DNA of 64,000 nucleotides from Jiella pacifica (GCF_010500815.1 NZ_JAAAMG010000005.1:216420-280419); one strand, 5' to 3'; counted from the first letter of the stretch, positions 45,837 through 54,372 are shown. Numbers and translations: made by a program. Notes: generated from the sequence alone by a model not told the origin.

Positions 45837-45866
45837 GGCGGGGCGCCGTTCGTCGCGCGCCCCGCC
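45837..45866 (-). terminator. GC hairpin after tctC (attenuator or mRNA-stabilising)
   Basis: Perfect 10-bp stem GGCGGGGCGC/GCGCCCCGCC with a 10-base loop, between the tctC stop and the tctB start on the minus strand. No T tract. It probably lets TctC be made in excess over the permeases. Confidence 0.6.
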
Positions 45867-45875
45867 AAAGACGGC

Positions 45876-46865
45876 TTACTCGACGCGCACGCCCGCGTCG
45901 GAGACCACCTTCGCCCACTTGTCGAGCTCGGCGTCGATGAACTCCCCGAACTTCTCCGGCGAACCCCCGACCACCGTCGCGCCGTTGTTCTTGGCGTAGG
46001 TCTGGAACGTCTCGCCGCTGATCACCTCGTTCACCGAGGCGTTGACCTTATCGACGATCGCCTTGTCCGTTCCGGCCGGAGCGAGAAGGCCGAACCATGA
46101 CTTCGCCTCGAAGCCTTCGAGGCCTTCGATGCCGGTCTCGGAGAGCGTCGGAACGTCCGGGAGCGAGGGATCACGCTCGGCCGACGTCACCGCCAGGGCC
46201 CGGATCGTGCCGGCCTTGATCTGCGGCATTGCCGAGGGAAGATTGTCGAACATCACGTCGATATTGCCGGAGACCAGGGCGGGAACCGCCTCGCCGCTGC
46301 CGCGATAGGGTACGTGGGTCATGTCGAGGCCGGTGCGTGCCTTGAACATCTCGCCGGACAGATGGATCGAGCTGCCGGTGCCCGACGAGCCGAAGCTGAC
46401 GTTCTTGCCCTTCGCCTGATCCATGAACTCCTGCACGGTAGTGGCTTTGGAGGCTTCCGGCACGACCATCACGTTCGGGATCTCGGTGATCCAGACGATC
46501 GGCTCGAAGTCTTCCTTGGCCTTGTACTGGAGATTGGCATAGACGGCCGGGGCGATGCCGTGGGACGAGACCTGCCCCATGAACAGCGTGTAGCCGTCGG
46601 GGCGGGCGCGCGCCGCCTGGGCCGTACCGAGCGTGGCGCCGGCGCCGGGGCGGTTCTCGACCGTGACGGTCTCACCCCATTTTTCCGTGAGCCCCTGCGC
46701 GACTTGGCGAGCGAGGACGTCGGTGGCGCCGCCAGCGCTGTAGGGGACGATGATCGTCACGCGCTTGGTGGGATAGTCGTCGGCCTGTGCACTGGCCTGT
46801 GATGCCAGTCCGAGCCCGGTTGCGAACACCGTCGCCGCAGCGAGCAGTCTACCGAATGTCTTCAT
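45876..46865 (-). CDS. tctC: Tripartite tricarboxylate transporter, periplasmic binding protein TctC
   Basis: A 329-residue secreted protein with a signal peptide cut near ASQASAQ. The TctC/Bug core follows: DYPTKRVTIIVPYSAGGATD, ENRPGAGATLGTAQAARARP, SSGTGSSIHLSGEMF and YRGSGEAVPALVSGNIDVMF. Bug-type proteins bind carboxylates through main-chain contacts and water, so the exact ligand cannot be read. Linked CoA-ligase and lyase genes point to a carboxylic acid. It is followed by a hairpin and then the two permease genes. Confidence 0.93.
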   Translation of the reverse strand: MKTFGRLLAAATVFATGLGLASQASAQADDYPTKRVTIIVPYSAGGATDVLARQVAQGLTEKWGETVTVENRPGAGATLGTAQAARARPDGYTLFMGQVSSHGIAPAVYANLQYKAKEDFEPIVWITEIPNVMVVPEASKATTVQEFMDQAKGKNVSFGSSGTGSSIHLSGEMFKARTGLDMTHVPYRGSGEAVPALVSGNIDVMFDNLPSAMPQIKAGTIRALAVTSAERDPSLPDVPTLSETGIEGLEGFEAKSWFGLLAPAGTDKAIVDKVNASVNEVISGETFQTYAKNNGATVVGGSPEKFGEFIDAELDKWAKVVSDAGVRVE

Positions 46866-46904
46866 CGTCTTTCCTCCCAGTTTGACGCATTGCCTGCTGT
46901 TGGA

Positions 46905-47618
46905 TCAGACCGATCCGATGGTCATGCCTCCGCAGACGTAGAGAACCTGACCGGTGACGAAGCCCGCGCGATCCGACGCGAAGAACGAGACCGCGTCGGC
47001 GATGTCGTCGGGTGTGCCCAACCGTTCGACGGGCACCTTGGCGATGATCGCCGCGGTGCGGGGATCGTCGGGCGGATTGACCTCGTCGAAAAGCGATGTG
47101 CGGATCGGGCCGGGCCCGACGGCATTCACCGTGATGCCGTGGCGGCCGAGTTCCAGCGCCCATGTCTTGGTCATGCCGTGCAGCCCGGCCTTCGAGGCCG
47201 CATAGGCGGTGCGCTTTTCCTTGCCGAGGGCCACCCGGCTCGAAATGTTCACCACCCGGCCGATGCCTGCCGCCTTCATCGCCGGCAGCACCTTCTGCAG
47301 GCAGATCAGCGGCGCCTTGACGTTGACGGCGGCCACCGCGTCGATCGACGCGGGGTCGGTGTCCTCGACGCTTGCCGGCGCGACGATGCCGGCATTGTTG
47401 ACGAGCCGAGTCACCGGCCTTCGGCGGACGAGATCGTCGAGCGTCTTCGAAAGGTCTGCGACATCGGACAGGTCGACTTCAAGAAATTCGACGAAGCTGT
47501 CGTGATCCGGCTCGACCCGGTCGAGCACCACAACATCGAAGCCGTCGGCCGTCAATCGCTTGGCGATCGCGCCGCCGATGTTGCGGGCGGCGCCGGTGAC
47601 GAGCGCCGTCGCCCTCAT
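46905..47618 (-). CDS. Short-chain dehydrogenase/reductase (FabG-like)
   Basis: A 237-residue classical SDR. The cofactor loop is ATALVTGAARNIGGAIAKRL with NNAGIV, and the catalytic residues lie in VVNISSRVALGKEKRTAYAASKAGLH. The proline-rich GITVNAVGPGPIRTSLF follows. It is coupled to the lyase gene by an ATGA overlap. It likely reduces or oxidises a beta-keto/hydroxy intermediate of the CoA pathway, but substrates of SDRs cannot be read from sequence alone. Confidence 0.88.
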   Translation of the reverse strand: MRATALVTGAARNIGGAIAKRLTADGFDVVVLDRVEPDHDSFVEFLEVDLSDVADLSKTLDDLVRRRPVTRLVNNAGIVAPASVEDTDPASIDAVAAVNVKAPLICLQKVLPAMKAAGIGRVVNISSRVALGKEKRTAYAASKAGLHGMTKTWALELGRHGITVNAVGPGPIRTSLFDEVNPPDDPRTAAIIAKVPVERLGTPDDIADAVSFFASDRAGFVTGQVLYVCGGMTIGSV

Positions 47619-48406
47619 CGCTTCTTCTCCCCGCCATCGTCGGCCTCGTAGGGGATCGCGTCGTCGACGAGCTGCCAGATGAAGCGCCCGCTCGGACGCT
47701 GCTGCTCCTCGGCGATATGGGCGATCAGCCCGGCGGTGCGGCCGAGCACGCTGAAGCCGCGCATGAGTTCCACCGGAATGCCCATCTCGCCCAGCAGCGC
47801 CGCCGTCGCGCCGGTGGCGTTGATGGTGGTCGGCTTGCCGCGCTTCTCGTCGAGGACGCGCGACAGGAGACGCAGCGCCGCGCAATGTTCACCATCGAGG
47901 CCGTTCTCTCCGGCGATTTCGAGAAGCCGCAGCGCACGGGGATCGACAGGCTTGTGCAGATGGTGCCCGAACCCCGGCAACGGCGCCTTGCGGGAGCGAT
48001 GATCGTCGACGATTTCGGCCGCGAGCGCCTCCCGGTCCTCTGGGGCGGCCTTCACGATGCGATCGAGCAACCGCGCATTGTTCTCCACCGTACCGACGAA
48101 GCTCGAGCCGACTGCCAGAAGCCCGGCAGCAACGGCCCCTTGCAGGTTCTCCGGCGCGCTCATGTAGATCGAGCGGGTGGCGATGGCGCTCGGCGTGAAG
48201 CCGTGCTCCATCATGGTGATCAGCACCGCGTTGAGAACATTGCGCTCGCCGTCGGATATTTCCCGTCCCAGCATGTGCCAGACGGCGACCGAGACGAAAT
48301 CGGCGTTCTTGCCCGGTGCGAGAATGTCCTTCACCAGATTGCGGTCGCGGTAGTAGACGTCGGTCTCGGTGTAGCGCGACAAAGCGGTGGTGGGCGTCTG
48401 GCTCAT
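47615..48406 (-). CDS. Citrate-synthase-fold CoA lyase (citryl-CoA lyase-like), catalytic residues altered
   Basis: A 263-residue protein covering only the CoA-binding/catalytic part of citrate synthase, like citryl-CoA lyases. Recognisable are MMEHGFTPSAIATR, AVAAGLLAVGSSFVG and LPGFGHHLHKPVDPRALRLL, which keeps the His that binds the oxaloacetate side. Also present are GRTAGLIAHIAEEQ and RFIWQLVDD. Aligned by eye, the other His (normally in LHGG) is replaced within SSFVGT, and the catalytic Asp (normally NVDG) by Thr in INATGATAALL. So it may cleave a different beta-hydroxyacyl-CoA or act by another route. Start overlaps the CoA-ligase stop by ATGA. The alignment is from memory and should be checked. 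Confidence 0.75.
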   Translation of the reverse strand: MSQTPTTALSRYTETDVYYRDRNLVKDILAPGKNADFVSVAVWHMLGREISDGERNVLNAVLITMMEHGFTPSAIATRSIYMSAPENLQGAVAAGLLAVGSSFVGTVENNARLLDRIVKAAPEDREALAAEIVDDHRSRKAPLPGFGHHLHKPVDPRALRLLEIAGENGLDGEHCAALRLLSRVLDEKRGKPTTINATGATAALLGEMGIPVELMRGFSVLGRTAGLIAHIAEEQQRPSGRFIWQLVDDAIPYEADDGGEKKR

Positions 48407-49923
48407 GCCGTTTCCTTCGTGTTTCTGCGCGCCTCGAAGTCGTCGACGAGAGTCTGCTTCTGCAGCTTGCCGTAGGCGTTGCGGGGAAGCTCTTCGTAGA
48501 CGAGGACCTCCTTGGGGGCCTTCACCGAGCCGAGCCTGTCCTTGACGTGGCGGATGATCTCGGCCGGATCGGCGGCGCGGCCTGGCTTGAGCTCGACCGC
48601 CGCGAGCACCGCTTCGCCCCATTTGTCGTCAGGCACGCCGAAGACCGCGCAGTCGGCGACGGCATCATGCTCGGCGATCACCGGCTCGACGTCGGAGGGA
48701 TAGACGTTGAAGCCGCCGGTGATCACCACATCCTTGGAGCGGCCCTTGATGAACAGGAAGCCCTCCTCGTCGAAGGAGCCGAGATCGCCGGTGTGGAGCC
48801 AGCCGTCGCGAACGGTCTCAGCGGTCTTTTCGGGCTGGCGCCAGTAGCCGGTCATCACCAGATCGCCGCGGATGACGATCTCGCCGATCTCGCCGGCCGG
48901 CAGTTCGTTGCCGTCGCCGTCGACGATTGCGACTCGGGTGAGAAAGGTCTCACGACCGACGGAGGCGCGCTTGTCCTCGCGCCGAAGGTCGTCCGCCGAG
49001 ATCATCGTGGCGATCTGCGGCGCTTCCGTCTGGCCGTAGGTCGATGCGACGACCGGGCCGAAGATCTTCTGCGCGCGCTCGATCTCCTCGCTGCGCATCG
49101 GTGCCGAGCCGTAGACGAGGTTGCGCAGGGTCGGAAAGCGCAGCGTCTCGATGCCGGGCTCCTGCATCATCATGTAGATCATCGTCGGCGGGACGAAGGT
49201 CGTGGCGATGCGGTTGTCGGCGAGTTGCGCCAGCACCTCCGCCGGCCTCGGCCTGTCGGTCAGGACGATCGTCCCGCCGGTGCCCAGCGTCGGCAGGATG
49301 TAGGTCGAGGTGCCGTGGGTGATCGGCGCCGCCGCCAGATAGCGGTCGCCTTCCCGCAGGTTCCAGGAGACAATCTGCGTGGCGATGTTGGTGTTCCAGG
49401 ACCGGTAGGGCTGCATCACGCCCTTGGGCACGCCGGTCGAACCACCGGTGAACTTGATCGCCTGGGTGGCATCGAGGGGCAGCGGGTGAAAGGCAGGCCG
49501 CTTGCCGGCATGGCGTTCGACGAGGCCGGCGACGGTCGCCTCGCCCTTGTCCGGCGACGTCGTCAAGATCCGCGCGGAGCCCCGGGACACCAGCTCGCGG
49601 ACCTCCGGATCGACCACCACGATGCTCATGCCGGTGAAGTCGACGGCCCGGCCGATCTCCTCGCTCTTGTTCTTCGGATAGAGCGGCACCCAGACCTTGC
49701 CGGCAGCGAGCACACCGAGCCACGCAATCAGGTGCTCGACATGATTGAAGCAGCAGATGCCGACCCGTGAGCCGGGTTCGGGGTCGATGTCCTGCAGTGC
49801 GGCGGCGAAGGCAGAGGCCGAAGCGTGGAGCTCGCGGTAGCTCAAGGACGCGTCCGCGGCTTCGACGGCAACGGCATCGGGTGTCGCCCGGGCCTGGCGA
49901 TGAAAGAGATCGATCGGAAACAT
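48403..49923 (-). CDS. AMP-forming acyl-CoA synthetase (class I adenylate-forming ligase)
   Basis: A 506-residue ligase with the family motifs in order: the P-loop FTGGSTGVPKGV, the A5 motif ASTYGQTEAPQ, WLHTGDLGSFDEEGFLFIKG, GGFNVYPSDVEP and the C-terminal catalytic Lys region PRNAYGKLQKQTL. It activates a carboxylic acid with ATP to the adenylate and then the CoA ester. Coupled translation with the lyase gene, and the TctCBA importer downstream, suggest that the imported acid is its substrate. FadD/benzoate-type subfamilies cannot be separated by eye. Confidence 0.9.
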   Translation of the reverse strand: MFPIDLFHRQARATPDAVAVEAADASLSYRELHASASAFAAALQDIDPEPGSRVGICCFNHVEHLIAWLGVLAAGKVWVPLYPKNKSEEIGRAVDFTGMSIVVVDPEVRELVSRGSARILTTSPDKGEATVAGLVERHAGKRPAFHPLPLDATQAIKFTGGSTGVPKGVMQPYRSWNTNIATQIVSWNLREGDRYLAAAPITHGTSTYILPTLGTGGTIVLTDRPRPAEVLAQLADNRIATTFVPPTMIYMMMQEPGIETLRFPTLRNLVYGSAPMRSEEIERAQKIFGPVVASTYGQTEAPQIATMISADDLRREDKRASVGRETFLTRVAIVDGDGNELPAGEIGEIVIRGDLVMTGYWRQPEKTAETVRDGWLHTGDLGSFDEEGFLFIKGRSKDVVITGGFNVYPSDVEPVIAEHDAVADCAVFGVPDDKWGEAVLAAVELKPGRAADPAEIIRHVKDRLGSVKAPKEVLVYEELPRNAYGKLQKQTLVDDFEARRNTKETA

Positions 49924-50720
49924 CAGATCTTCCTGCAGGTGGTGAAGCCGGCCCGCTCGGCGACGGCGAGCATCGTGGCGACCACCGCCGCCTTCTGCTT
50001 CGACAGGCGTGACTGGACGTTCGTCACGGACAAGGCGGCGATCACGCGGTCGCCCTCGAACAAGGGAATGCCGATGGCGGCGATGTCCGGGATGATCACC
50101 GCATCGTTCACCACGTAGCCTTCGACGGGATATCGGGCGATGGCGGCGCGGACGATCTCGGCGGTCAGATCGCCGTATTTGCGGTAGCGTTCGCGCTCGC
50201 GCTCGATCGTCTGTTCGCGCTCCTCTTCCGGCATGACGGCGAGCAAAGCGAGGCTCGCCGCCCCGGCCCCGAGGGGGCGCCGCGAACCGACCTCGAGAGT
50301 GTTGATGTGGATATCGGTGTCGCCGCCGATGACGTCGATGCAGAGCGATTCGCCGCGCGAGGGGACGGACAGGCAGACGATGCCGCCGACGTCCTCCTGG
50401 ACGGCCCGAAGCGAGCAGCGCATGCGCCTGCGCAGCTCGACGAAGGCGACGTTCTCGCCGGCCCTGCCGACGATCTCGTAAGGCATGATGCCGAGATGGT
50501 AACGCTTGGAATAGGGATCGAAGCTGACGAAGCCGGCCTCGGTGAGCGTCCCGAGCAGCCGGTGGGCGGTCGCCACATGCATGCCGGCGCGACGCGCCGC
50601 AGCGCTCAGGACCATGCCGTCCGCCCCGCGCTCGGCGATGACGGTCAACAGATCCAGACCTTTGGCCAGGGATGTCCTCGCACCCGCAACGGCGGGCGTG
50701 GACTGCGCCGCAGCACTCAT
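49923..50720 (-). CDS. IclR-family transcriptional regulator
   Basis: A 265-residue regulator with a winged helix containing LSAAARRAGMHVATAHRLLG. The IclR effector domain has GDTDIHINTLEVGSRRPLGA, SLALLAVMPEEERE and a C-terminal VEGYVVNDAVIIPDIAAIGI with LFEGDRVIAALSVTN. It is the first gene of the operon running down to 41918 and is coupled to the CoA ligase by a one-base overlap (TGATG), so it probably autoregulates the operon in response to the imported acid or its CoA ester. Confidence 0.92.
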   Translation of the reverse strand: MSAAAQSTPAVAGARTSLAKGLDLLTVIAERGADGMVLSAAARRAGMHVATAHRLLGTLTEAGFVSFDPYSKRYHLGIMPYEIVGRAGENVAFVELRRRMRCSLRAVQEDVGGIVCLSVPSRGESLCIDVIGGDTDIHINTLEVGSRRPLGAGAASLALLAVMPEEEREQTIERERERYRKYGDLTAEIVRAAIARYPVEGYVVNDAVIIPDIAAIGIPLFEGDRVIAALSVTNVQSRLSKQKAAVVATMLAVAERAGFTTCRKI

Positions 50721-50753
50721 GTCGTCTTCCTCCCGGCGGCCTCCCTAGATCGC

Positions 50754-50770
50754 CGATACGGAAGTTGAAT
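50754..50770 (-). promoter_or_regulatory. Possible control site of the IclR-led operon (motif shared with 53700)
   Basis: CGATACGGAAGTTGAAT, 34 bases upstream of the IclR start. Nearly the same motif (CGGTACCGAAGTTGGAAT) lies about 51 bases upstream of the VOC gene that leads the next operon. It may be a shared operator or promoter element. Only two copies seen, so it is tentative. Confidence 0.4.
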
Positions 50771-50777
50771 GAGGAAG

Positions 50778-50797
50778 CGCCGCCGGTAAAGGCGGCG
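50778..50797 (-). terminator. Hairpin between the GMC operon and the IclR gene
   Basis: 7-bp perfect stem CGCCGCC/GGCGGCG with a 6-base loop, downstream of the GMC oxidoreductase gene. It has no T tract. It may end the GMC transcript or isolate the IclR promoter. Confidence 0.4.
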
Positions 50798-50961
50798 TTC
50801 TCGAAGAGCGGGAGAAGTTTTTCGCCTGACGATAAGGATTCAGCCCCGTCGGTCGTGCGACGGCATCGGTCGGAAGCCGGAGGCGATCCGCCCGATGGGC
50901 CATGCCGGGCGGCATTTTGCGGTGGAAAACTCGCTTCGTCGCCTCGCTGTGTCGCCGGTGC

Positions 50962-52530
50962 CTAAAGCTCGCCCTTCGCCATGCGGCCGGCGATGTGGTC
51001 GGCCTGGCGAAGGGCCAGGGCGACGATGGTCAGCGTCGGGTTCTCGGCGGCCCCTGTGGTGAATTGCGAGCCGTCCGAAACGAAGAGGTTCGAGATGTCG
51101 TGAGCCTGTCCGAACCGATTGACCACCCCGTCCTCGGGTTTCTCGCTCATCCGGTTGGTGCCGAGATTGTGGGTCGAGGGATAAGGTGGTGTCTCGATCG
51201 TGCGGACCGCGCCGACCGCGTCGTAGATCGCCGCGCCCTGCTTGTAGGCGTGATTGCGCATGGCCGTGTCGTTCTCGTGGTCGTCGAAATGGACGTCCGG
51301 GATCGGCATCCCGTGCTCGTCCTTTTCGTCGGACAGGGTCACGCGGTTGTCGGCGCGCGGCATGTCCTCGCCGACGATCCACATGCCGGCCATGTTGGCA
51401 TAGCCGTCCATGGCACTGGAAAAATCGCGGCCCCATTTGCCGGGGTCGAGGAAGGCGGCCATGAAGGGCAGGCCGAGCGACAGCGTCTCGAACTCGTAGC
51501 CGCCGACGAAGCCGCGCGAGGGGTCGTGCTTGGCCTCGTCACGGATGATGCCGGCCATGGTCGTGCCGCGATACATGTGGACCGGCTTTTCGAAGATGCC
51601 GTAGACCGAGCCGGTGGTGTGGCGCATGTAGTTGCGCCCCACCTGTCCGGAGGAGTTCGCCAGCCCGTCGGGAAATTTCGACGAGGCCGAGTTGAGCAGG
51701 AGCCGCGGGCTCTCGATCGAGTTGCCAGCGACTGCGATCATGCGGGCCTTCTGGCGCTGCATGCGGCCTTCCTTGTCGGCATAGACGACGCCCGTCACCT
51801 TGCCGGCGTCGTTGTGCTCGATCTTGAGCACCATGCAGTCGGGCCGCACTTCGAGCTTGCCGGTCGCCTCGCCCTTGGGGATCTCGGCAACGAGTGTCGA
51901 CCATTTGGCGCCCGACTTGCAGCCCTGGAAGCAGAAGCCGATTTGCAGGCACGATCCCCGGTCGTCGCGCGGTTCGGAGTTGATGGCCATGCGGCCGGTG
52001 TGAACTTCCTTGTAGCCGATCTTCTTGGCGCCGGCCTCCATGACCTTGAAGTTGTTGTTGCCGGGAAGGCCTGGAATGCCGTTGGTGCGGGTCACGCCCA
52101 TCCGGTCCTCGGCCATGGCGTACCACGGCTCCATTTCCGTGAGGTCGATCGGCCAGTCGAGGAGATTGGCGTCGGCGAGTTCACCGTAATGGGTCTTCGT
52201 CTTGAACTCGTGCTCCTGAAAGCGCAGCGAGGCGCCGGCCCAGTGCACAGTGGAGCCACCCACGGACTTGACGATCCAGGCGGGCAGGTTGGGAAAGTCC
52301 TTCGACACCCGCCAGTCGCCGGAGGTCCGGCGCTTGTCCTTCCAGGCGAGCTGGGCGAAGGAATCCCATTCGTCGTTGATGAAGTCCCAGGTCTCGTGGC
52401 GCGATCCCGCCTCCAGGATCACCGTGTCGATGCCCTTCAGGGCGAGCTGTGTGCCGAGCGTGCCGCCGCCGGCGCCCGAGCCGACGATGACGACCACGCT
52501 GTCGTCGTTGAGATCGTAAGGTGCTGGCAT
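50962..52530 (-). CDS. GMC-family FAD oxidoreductase (gluconate/fructose dehydrogenase large-subunit type)
   Basis: A 522-residue flavoenzyme. The FAD-binding Rossmann motif is VVIVGSGAGGGTLGTQLALK, followed by VGGSTVHWAGASLRF and the mid-chain AVAGNSIESPRLLLNSAS. The C-terminal GMC signature includes YPSTHNLGTNRMS and SDGSQFTTGAAENPTLTIVA. It resembles the large subunits of membrane-linked sugar acid/alcohol dehydrogenases. It lacks its own signal peptide, so it would be exported together with the Tat-tagged small subunit encoded just upstream in the operon. The third, cytochrome c subunit of such complexes is not encoded here. Confidence 0.88.
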   Translation of the reverse strand: MPAPYDLNDDSVVVIVGSGAGGGTLGTQLALKGIDTVILEAGSRHETWDFINDEWDSFAQLAWKDKRRTSGDWRVSKDFPNLPAWIVKSVGGSTVHWAGASLRFQEHEFKTKTHYGELADANLLDWPIDLTEMEPWYAMAEDRMGVTRTNGIPGLPGNNNFKVMEAGAKKIGYKEVHTGRMAINSEPRDDRGSCLQIGFCFQGCKSGAKWSTLVAEIPKGEATGKLEVRPDCMVLKIEHNDAGKVTGVVYADKEGRMQRQKARMIAVAGNSIESPRLLLNSASSKFPDGLANSSGQVGRNYMRHTTGSVYGIFEKPVHMYRGTTMAGIIRDEAKHDPSRGFVGGYEFETLSLGLPFMAAFLDPGKWGRDFSSAMDGYANMAGMWIVGEDMPRADNRVTLSDEKDEHGMPIPDVHFDDHENDTAMRNHAYKQGAAIYDAVGAVRTIETPPYPSTHNLGTNRMSEKPEDGVVNRFGQAHDISNLFVSDGSQFTTGAAENPTLTIVALALRQADHIAGRMAKGEL

Positions 52531-52634
52531 GTTGGTTCCTCCCGGGCGCTCCCGGATGCGCGCCGCCTCCTCGCGGCCTGGCACCCTGCCCCAATGCTGT
52601 TCGTTCGATGCGCGGTGTGGTCGAGGACGTGCCG

Positions 52635-53165
52635 TCAGACCCAGTCGATGTCGTCGAAGCCGCGATCGATGTAGCCGCCCTGGTCGGCCGAGGCGCCCTC
52701 GTAGCCGAAGATCGGCCAGAGCTCCTTCTGGTTGTAGAGGCCGACGACGAGGTTGGAGCGCACCTTCTGGAAGAACGGATCGGCTTCGCCCATCGCCTCG
52801 AGGATGGCGACGCGGTCGGCCTCGTCCGGAAGCGACTTGTAGTCGGTGCCGCCCTTTTCCCTGGCGGCCGCATCGAGCTCGGCGACGCCGTCCTCGAGCA
52901 GCGCCAGATCCGCCTCGGAGGATCGCGCAGCCTCGTCGAGGACACTGACCGCATTGGCATAATAGGAATCGGCGACCGCCTCGTGCGGATAGCAGTCCCG
53001 CGACATCTGAACGAGCGCGGCAAAGGTGTCCGGCTTGGCGGAGCGCGGCATCTGTGCCCAGGCGTTCCCCACGATCAGGCCCGACGGCATGACCGTCATG
53101 GCGAGCAGCCCGACGCCCGCCTTCACAAAACCGCGCCGGTTCAGCGCGAGCGTCGTCTTTGCCAT
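52635..53165 (-). CDS. Gluconate 2-dehydrogenase subunit 3 family protein (Tat-exported small subunit)
   Basis: A 176-residue protein with a twin-arginine signal (NRRGFVKAGVGLLAMTVMPS, cut near NAWAQ), so it crosses the membrane folded and can carry a partner with it. The mature part is the alpha-helical gluconate_2-dh3 domain (SRDCYPHEAVADSYYANAV, LYNQKELWPIFGYEGASADQ). The start at 53165 has GGGAGG eight bases upstream. It acts as chaperone and small subunit for the GMC protein encoded 104 bases downstream. The intervening stretch shows no further gene. Confidence 0.88.
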   Translation of the reverse strand: MAKTTLALNRRGFVKAGVGLLAMTVMPSGLIVGNAWAQMPRSAKPDTFAALVQMSRDCYPHEAVADSYYANAVSVLDEAARSSEADLALLEDGVAELDAAAREKGGTDYKSLPDEADRVAILEAMGEADPFFQKVRSNLVVGLYNQKELWPIFGYEGASADQGGYIDRGFDDIDWV

Positions 53166-53253
53166 GCCATTTCCTCCCATATTTTGGTTGTGATGCGGTC
53201 GTCCGATCGAAGCGGCAGGGCGCCCTCCCTCCCCGGGAGCGCCATGCCGACGG

Positions 53254-53649
53254 TCACTGGAAGCGGCCGCGCCGCTCCAGGACCTCGATCTTGTAGCCGT
53301 CCGGGTCTTCGATGAAGAAGAACCGACCGAGCGGCTTGCCGTCGTGGCTGATTTCCTTGATGTCCTTGGGCGAAAGGCCGGCCGCCTTCATCCGCTCGTG
53401 TTCGGCGGCAAGATCGGCAACGGAAACCGCGACATGGCCGTAGCCGTTGCCGAGGTCGTAGGGCTCGCTCTGCCCTTTGTTGACGGTCAACTCGACCTCG
53501 TGGGTCGCTTCCGCGTTCGACAGATAGATCAGTGTGAAGCCGTCGAAGTCGAAGCGGTCGGCGATCTTCAGCCCGAATGCTTTTTCGTAAAACTCGATGG
53601 AGCGCGCCTCGTCGAGCACGCGAATCATTGTGTGGATGACCTTGGCCAC
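53254..53649 (-). CDS. VOC-family glyoxalase I-like protein (lactoylglutathione lyase family)
   Basis: A 131-residue protein with two glyoxalase half-domains. The four metal ligands of GloA are matched: His6 (VIHTMIRVLD), a Glu in THEVELTVN, a His in GYGHVAVSV and a Glu in YKIEVLERRG. It probably isomerises a hemithioacetal formed from a 2-oxoaldehyde and glutathione, or binds a related substrate. The GTG at 53649 is chosen for the AGGGAG before it and because the metal His then lies at the family's usual place. It leads the small operon with the GMC dehydrogenase, 88 bases ahead of the next gene. Confidence 0.85.
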   Translation of the reverse strand: MAKVIHTMIRVLDEARSIEFYEKAFGLKIADRFDFDGFTLIYLSNAEATHEVELTVNKGQSEPYDLGNGYGHVAVSVADLAAEHERMKAAGLSPKDIKEISHDGKPLGRFFFIEDPDGYKIEVLERRGRFQ

Positions 53650-53699
53650 GAAAACTCCCTCATGCTCCTTCATCGGCAGTCCGATCTTGCGTCGTCGAT

Positions 53700-53717
53700 C
53701 GGTACCGAAGTTGGAAT
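53700..53717 (-). promoter_or_regulatory. Possible control site of the GMC operon (motif shared with 50754)
   Basis: CGGTACCGAAGTTGGAAT lies about 51 bases upstream of the VOC gene. Like the copy upstream of the IclR gene it contains GAAGTTG preceded by a CG-TAC block. It is a candidate common operator or promoter for both minus-strand operons. Confidence 0.4.
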
Positions 53718-53862
53718 CAATCTAGGAAGTCGTCTGCGTGGCCGGGTAGTAGAATGCTGTTACGCCAGCATTTTCGCGCTGGGAAAATGCCGATGGAGGC
53801 CGGCGCCTCGCCCTCTCTTCGGCCGAGGCTGCGCCGGTCAGGCCCCTCCGCACCGATCGAGG

Positions 53863-54153
53863 CTAGCTGGCGATACGGATGCCCGACAAAGGGTGGCGGC
53901 TCGGCGCAGTGCCGGGCTTTTCGAACACCGCCGCGTCTTGTTGCTGCAGATAGACGAGGCAGGCACAGCGCAGGAGCGAGGCGAAATTACGCACCCGCCC
54001 CTGCAATTCCAGCACCTCGTCGTGAAGCGTCGTCAGAAACTTGGCCAAAGTCATTCCCTGGTTTTCCGCCAGATCCTCAAGCGTATGCCAGAATGCCGCC
54101 TCCAGGCGAATGGACGTGACCTGTCCATTCATCCGGACCGAACGGGTCTCCAT
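53863..54153 (-). CDS. Ribbon-helix-helix domain protein (RHH_4 type)
   Basis: A 96-residue protein starting METRSVRMNGQVTSIRLEAA, then FWHTLEDLAENQGMTLAKFL. This is the ribbon-helix-helix fold of the RHH_4 group common in alphaproteobacteria, a dimeric DNA-binding or protein-binding module. The longer start at 54195 would add 14 unconserved residues, so the ATG at 54153 is used. It stands alone between the VOC operon and the remnants to its right. Target unknown. Confidence 0.75.
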   Translation of the reverse strand: METRSVRMNGQVTSIRLEAAFWHTLEDLAENQGMTLAKFLTTLHDEVLELQGRVRNFASLLRCACLVYLQQQDAAVFEKPGTAPSRHPLSGIRIAS

Positions 54154-54372
54154 TTCGGTATCATCCTGCGGAATGCTAGCGAAGAGATGGCACATGGCTG
54201 ACGTCCTTCGAAGTTCCCATCAGCCGAGTAGACGCGCAAAATGCGATCCGCACAAGGCGGAAGAAGATGCGGAATCGGCGCTTGCACGCCTGCGGAAGCG
54301 TTCGACGTTTTGCAGCGTCAGGCTCTGGCGGATGGGTCATCGGCTTCGAGCAAGAAGAGGAAAGAAGACGGC

